Shown here piece by piece: positions 15,996-18,448 of a stretch of 18,448 nt of DNA; position 1 is the stretch's first letter, and each line of letters opens with the position of its first letter. The notes below the pieces were generated by a model. The model had not been told where the DNA came from and made no database searches. It was given only the letters and a program-made list of their open reading frames with translations. The translations under genes and the position numbers were made by a program. This DNA is from Bremia lactucae (taxonomy: Eukaryota > Oomycota > Peronosporomycetes > Peronosporales > Peronosporaceae), in NCBI RefSeq assembly GCF_004359215.1, contig NC_090627.1, positions 454,054 to 472,501 on the forward strand, in the 5' to 3' direction.

Positions 15996-16489
15996 TGTTA
16001 AATAACGTTATCTTATGAGCTTGAAGATGGGCTAACGGTCGAGATTGCAAACCGGAAAGTAAGTTATGTTGATTTACGTTAACGCTATGAGCTTGAAGAT
16101 GGACTTTCGGTCGAGATTGCAAATCGGAAAGTAAGTTATATTTTAAGTTTATCAATCTTACCAATAACTTTATCCTACCGTTAATTCTTTCCTATCGTTC
16201 GCTGCGCCCCCTTTCCCAGATATGTCGACTACCATAAAATGGGGGACGTCACTGTCTGGCGGTACAGTGCTGGTGAACCCCAAACACCAGTTCCCGAAGA
16301 TTTTACTTTTTGTCGTTACCGAGTATCGAACCGGTGACCAGTAGGACGCACCGCCATGCCTTACCCGACTGAGCCACAACCACTATATTTTCCACACTCA
16401 AATTTAACGTATAATTCTTGTCATACGATCCCTTATACACGCATATGCATTAAGCACAACACTTTCGATGAACGCATCTATCTTCAACA
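15996..16489 (-). repeat. LTR-A, 3' LTR of the right-edge copia element
   Basis: Termini on the minus strand are TGTTGAAGATAG (16489) and TTTAACA (15996), 494 bp. They form short TGTT/AACA inverted ends. It is preceded by the polypurine tract and the end of pol, so it is a 3' LTR. Contents in minus order: GAAAGTGTTGTGCTTAATGC, the tRNA-like block (16383-16311), GGTGTTTGGGGTTCACCAGC and the core block (16280-16245), GGGCGCAGCGAACGATAGG, then two tandem copies of the final segment of about 72 bp. The left flank AAAAG (15991-15995) is the expected target site. Its duplicate should lie beyond the right edge, past the 5' LTR. Confidence 0.85.
16005..16147 (-). repeat. Tandem duplication (about 72 bp x 2) at the LTR end
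   Basis: ACGTTA..GAGCTTGAAGATGG..CGGTCGAGATTGCAAA..CGGAAAGTAAGTTAT occurs at 16005-16075 and again at 16076-16147, with a few differences (GGGCTAA against GGACTTT). The LTR-A copies at 8345, 11884 and 13244 have one unit only. Confidence 0.8.
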
Positions 16490-16498
16490 CTCTCCCTT
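16490..16498 (-). promoter_or_regulatory. Polypurine tract of the right-edge copia element
   Basis: CTCTCCCTT on the plus strand gives AAGGGAGAG on the coding strand directly before the LTR start, identical in form to 7902-7910 in the other copia copy. Confidence 0.75.
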
Positions 16499-16521
16499 GA
16501 TGTGTACTCGAAGTGACGTCC

Positions 16522-18448
16522 TTATGCTGCCATGCCGAGTCCCATGATAAACTTGGTGTGCTTGTCTCTTGGAAGCGCCTTGGTCAATCCGTCCGCGATC
16601 ATTTCTTCCGTCGGCTTGTACTCCAGCGCAATCACCTCACTTGCCACCTTCTCTCGCAAGAAATGAAACTTAATGTCGATGTGCTTCGTGCGCGAATGGT
16701 AGACAGGATTCTTGGCAAGCGCAATACATCCTTGATTGTATTAAAAGATCGTTGTCGCCGTATCAGTCTTGTACTCCAAGTCCTTTATCGGATTTCGAAG
16801 CCAGACTGCCTCTTGAGTTGGGCTGTATAGACTCATGTACTCTGCTTCCGTGCTTGATGTCGCAACGGTTGGCTGTCGCTTGGAATTCCATGAGATCGTG
16901 CCGCCGTTCAGGAAGAACACGTATCCTGTCGTTGAACGCCGCGTGTCTAAGTCGCCTGCCCAGTTTGTGTCTGCGAATCCAATAAGCTCTCCCTTGTTAA
17001 CGCCGCTAAATGCAATGCTGATATCTTTAGTTGTCTTCAAGTATTTGAGTATTCGCTTGGCCGCCACCCAGTGTGACTTCCCGTAGCGCTCACAGAATTT
17101 GGCAACTTCGCCAACGCATGCGCGATGTCTGGTCGTGTACAAATCGCTATGTACATTAATGCACCCACCAGTTCGCGATACGAAAATCTCGGTACAAATG
17201 CTTCCTCTTCAGGCATCTTCACCAGTTTCAAGTTGTTGTCCGCTGGTGTGTGCACGTCCTTGCAATTCTCAATTCCATACTTTTTCGAGAGTCGCCTGAT
17301 GTATGCCTTCTGGTTCATCTTGATCAAGTGTTCATCGCGCTTGCGGTGAATCTCGATTCCCAAGCAGTACTTGAGATCCCCAAGCTCTTTGATGCTGAAC
17401 TCTTGCTTTAGCACACACTTAATGTTTGTAATGTGCTCCTTAGTCTTGCCGAACAGCATTAGGTTGTCCACGTAGATTACAATGATGCTGTATTCGCCGC
17501 TTGACACTCGAAAAAAACACACATGGATCTGCTGAAGTGCTTTTGAATCCTTGGTTTTCCAGATGCTGATTTAGTTTGCTGTTCCACTGCCGCGCCGCTT
17601 GCTTGGTTCCATACAGCGCTTTCTGCAGCAAACACTTCTTCATCGGATTTTGTTGATCTTCAAAACGTCGGATTGGTCCATGTAGATCTCCTCATCAACT
17701 TCTCCATACAAGAATGCGGTATCTACGTTGACATTTTCTGCCTCCAAGTCTTCAGCTGCTGCAATAGCTAACACCGTATTGATTGACTCTTTCCGAGCCA
17801 CTGGCGCAAAAGTCTCGACAAAGTCGATCCCAGGTCGTTGCGTGAATTGTTGCGCAACTAAGCGAGCCTTGAACTTGACAATATGTCCACTTGGATCGCG
17901 CTTGATCTGAAATACCCACTTGCAGCCAACAGCCTTCTTGTTCGGTGGCATGTCCACTAACGCCCATGTGCTGTGTTCGTTAAGTGACTGCATCTCACTC
18001 TTCATCTCTTCCAGCCACTGCTTCTTGTTCGTACTCTTTAATACTTCTTCGTAGCTTGAAGCTTGTTCTCCATCACAATCTGCAACAAGCAATAAAACGA
18101 GTATTCACCTTCAAAATCGTCCAAGTTAAAGTGACGGTGACGTAAGTTGGGAACCTCTTGTTCGTAGCGCACCACACCGCGTTTCTTTTGAATTGGTCGC
18201 ATCATCCACTCTTCTTCGCCGTCTCTTCCGGGCGTGCTTGATGCTCGAGTGGGAACCTGACCTTGAACACTGGACTCGTTTTGACTACCACGAATCGGAT
18301 CACGGCAAGCTCGAAGTGGCGGAGTCCGAAGCCTTTCATCATTTGCTGGAACCTCCACACCATTGTCGTTAAGTGTCGACGTCTCCAAATTTTCATCATC
18401 ATCAATGATGTTGATAATTCGATCGTCTTCCCTTTTCTTCATTGCCTT
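16522..18448 (-). pseudogene. Ty1/copia pol (linker, RT, RNase H), partial at window edge, frameshifted
   Basis: The best-preserved coding region here. It enters from the right edge in the integrase-RT linker (RIINIIDDDENLETSTLND; MMRPIQKKRGVVRY; FNLDDFEGEY). RT begins TWALVDMPPNKKAVGCKWVF (about 17970-17900) and continues KFKARLVAQ, then DFVETFAPVARKESIN, VDTAFLYGEVDEEIYM, QKALYGTKQAARQWN, and the catalytic box IIVIYVDNLMLFGKT (about 17490-17450). Copia RT normally has YVDD; the last Asp is Asn here. LKYCLGIEIHR, YRELVGALMYIAICTRPDIA and RNase H follow: GFADTNWAGDLDTRRSTTGY, TSSTEAEYMSL, EAVWLR, then a TKHIDIKFHFLREKV block and LTKALPRDKHTKFIMGLGMAA, stop at 16522-16524. The only frame breaks I see are single-base changes near 18065, 17665, 17515 (a run of 7 A on the plus strand) and 17120. 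Also, 16735-16745 does not read as a clean DNQG motif. Confidence 0.9.

Noticed and set aside
16005..16147. CRISPR-like direct repeats
   Set aside because: Two adjacent diverged units without spacers, inside an LTR.
16513..17349. Several plus-strand open frames
   Set aside because: They are shadows of the minus-strand RT/RNase H, whose motifs are unambiguous.

Overview
This window looks like repeat-rich, gene-poor nuclear DNA of a eukaryote. An oomycete of the Phytophthora/downy-mildew group is my best guess. That is an inference from the style of the Ty1/copia elements, tRNA-derived SINE-like units and AT-rich LTR debris; no diagnostic host protein gene is visible. The only intact gene I can support is a nuclear tRNA-Arg(UCG) at 12820-12892 (-), lying in about 1 kb of otherwise unrecognised sequence between transposon blocks. 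Every protein-coding signal I recognise belongs to decayed Ty1/copia gag-pol.

Layout. Positions 1-2000 hold gypsy-like LTR remnants: a possible LTR end at 1-275 and a likely solo LTR at 1017-1744 rich in perfect hairpins. Positions 2000-4490 hold minus-strand copia debris: several LTRs of one family (called LTR-B here), a related LTR plus leader (LTR-C), and two RNase H fragments. Positions 4500-6220 hold a plus-strand linker/RT fragment back-to-back with a minus-strand integrase, which reads like one minus-strand element with an internal inversion. Positions 6225-8345 hold a plus-strand copia deletion derivative: protease end, integrase, then RNase H with the RT core missing, then its own 3' LTR (LTR-A). 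Positions 8768-10386 hold an LTR/leader followed by plus-strand gag-protease. Positions 10387-11090 hold a minus-strand integrase fused to an LTR-B. Positions 11151-11884 are a solo LTR-A interrupted by a SINE-like unit with a 15-bp target duplication. The tRNA island follows. Positions 13244-13953 are another LTR-A interrupted by a second SINE-like unit with an imperfect 16-bp duplication. Positions 13957-15995 are a plus-strand copia element (LTR/leader, gag, protease, integrase). It is cut at 15995 by a minus-strand copia element whose 3' LTR is 15996-16489 and whose pol runs from 16522 off the end of the window.

How the parts relate. The copia copies share one gag-pol lineage but carry two or three LTR types. 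All LTR types share a short core with an inverted repeat next to a TGACGTC box. LTR-A also carries a tRNA-like block of about 70 bp with A- and B-box-like motifs. The least decayed copy is the minus-strand element at the right edge, which shows only single-base frameshifts plus a changed RT catalytic box. Family names LTR-A, -B and -C are labels for this report only. Boundaries of decayed fragments are approximate, generally to within about 10-30 bases.
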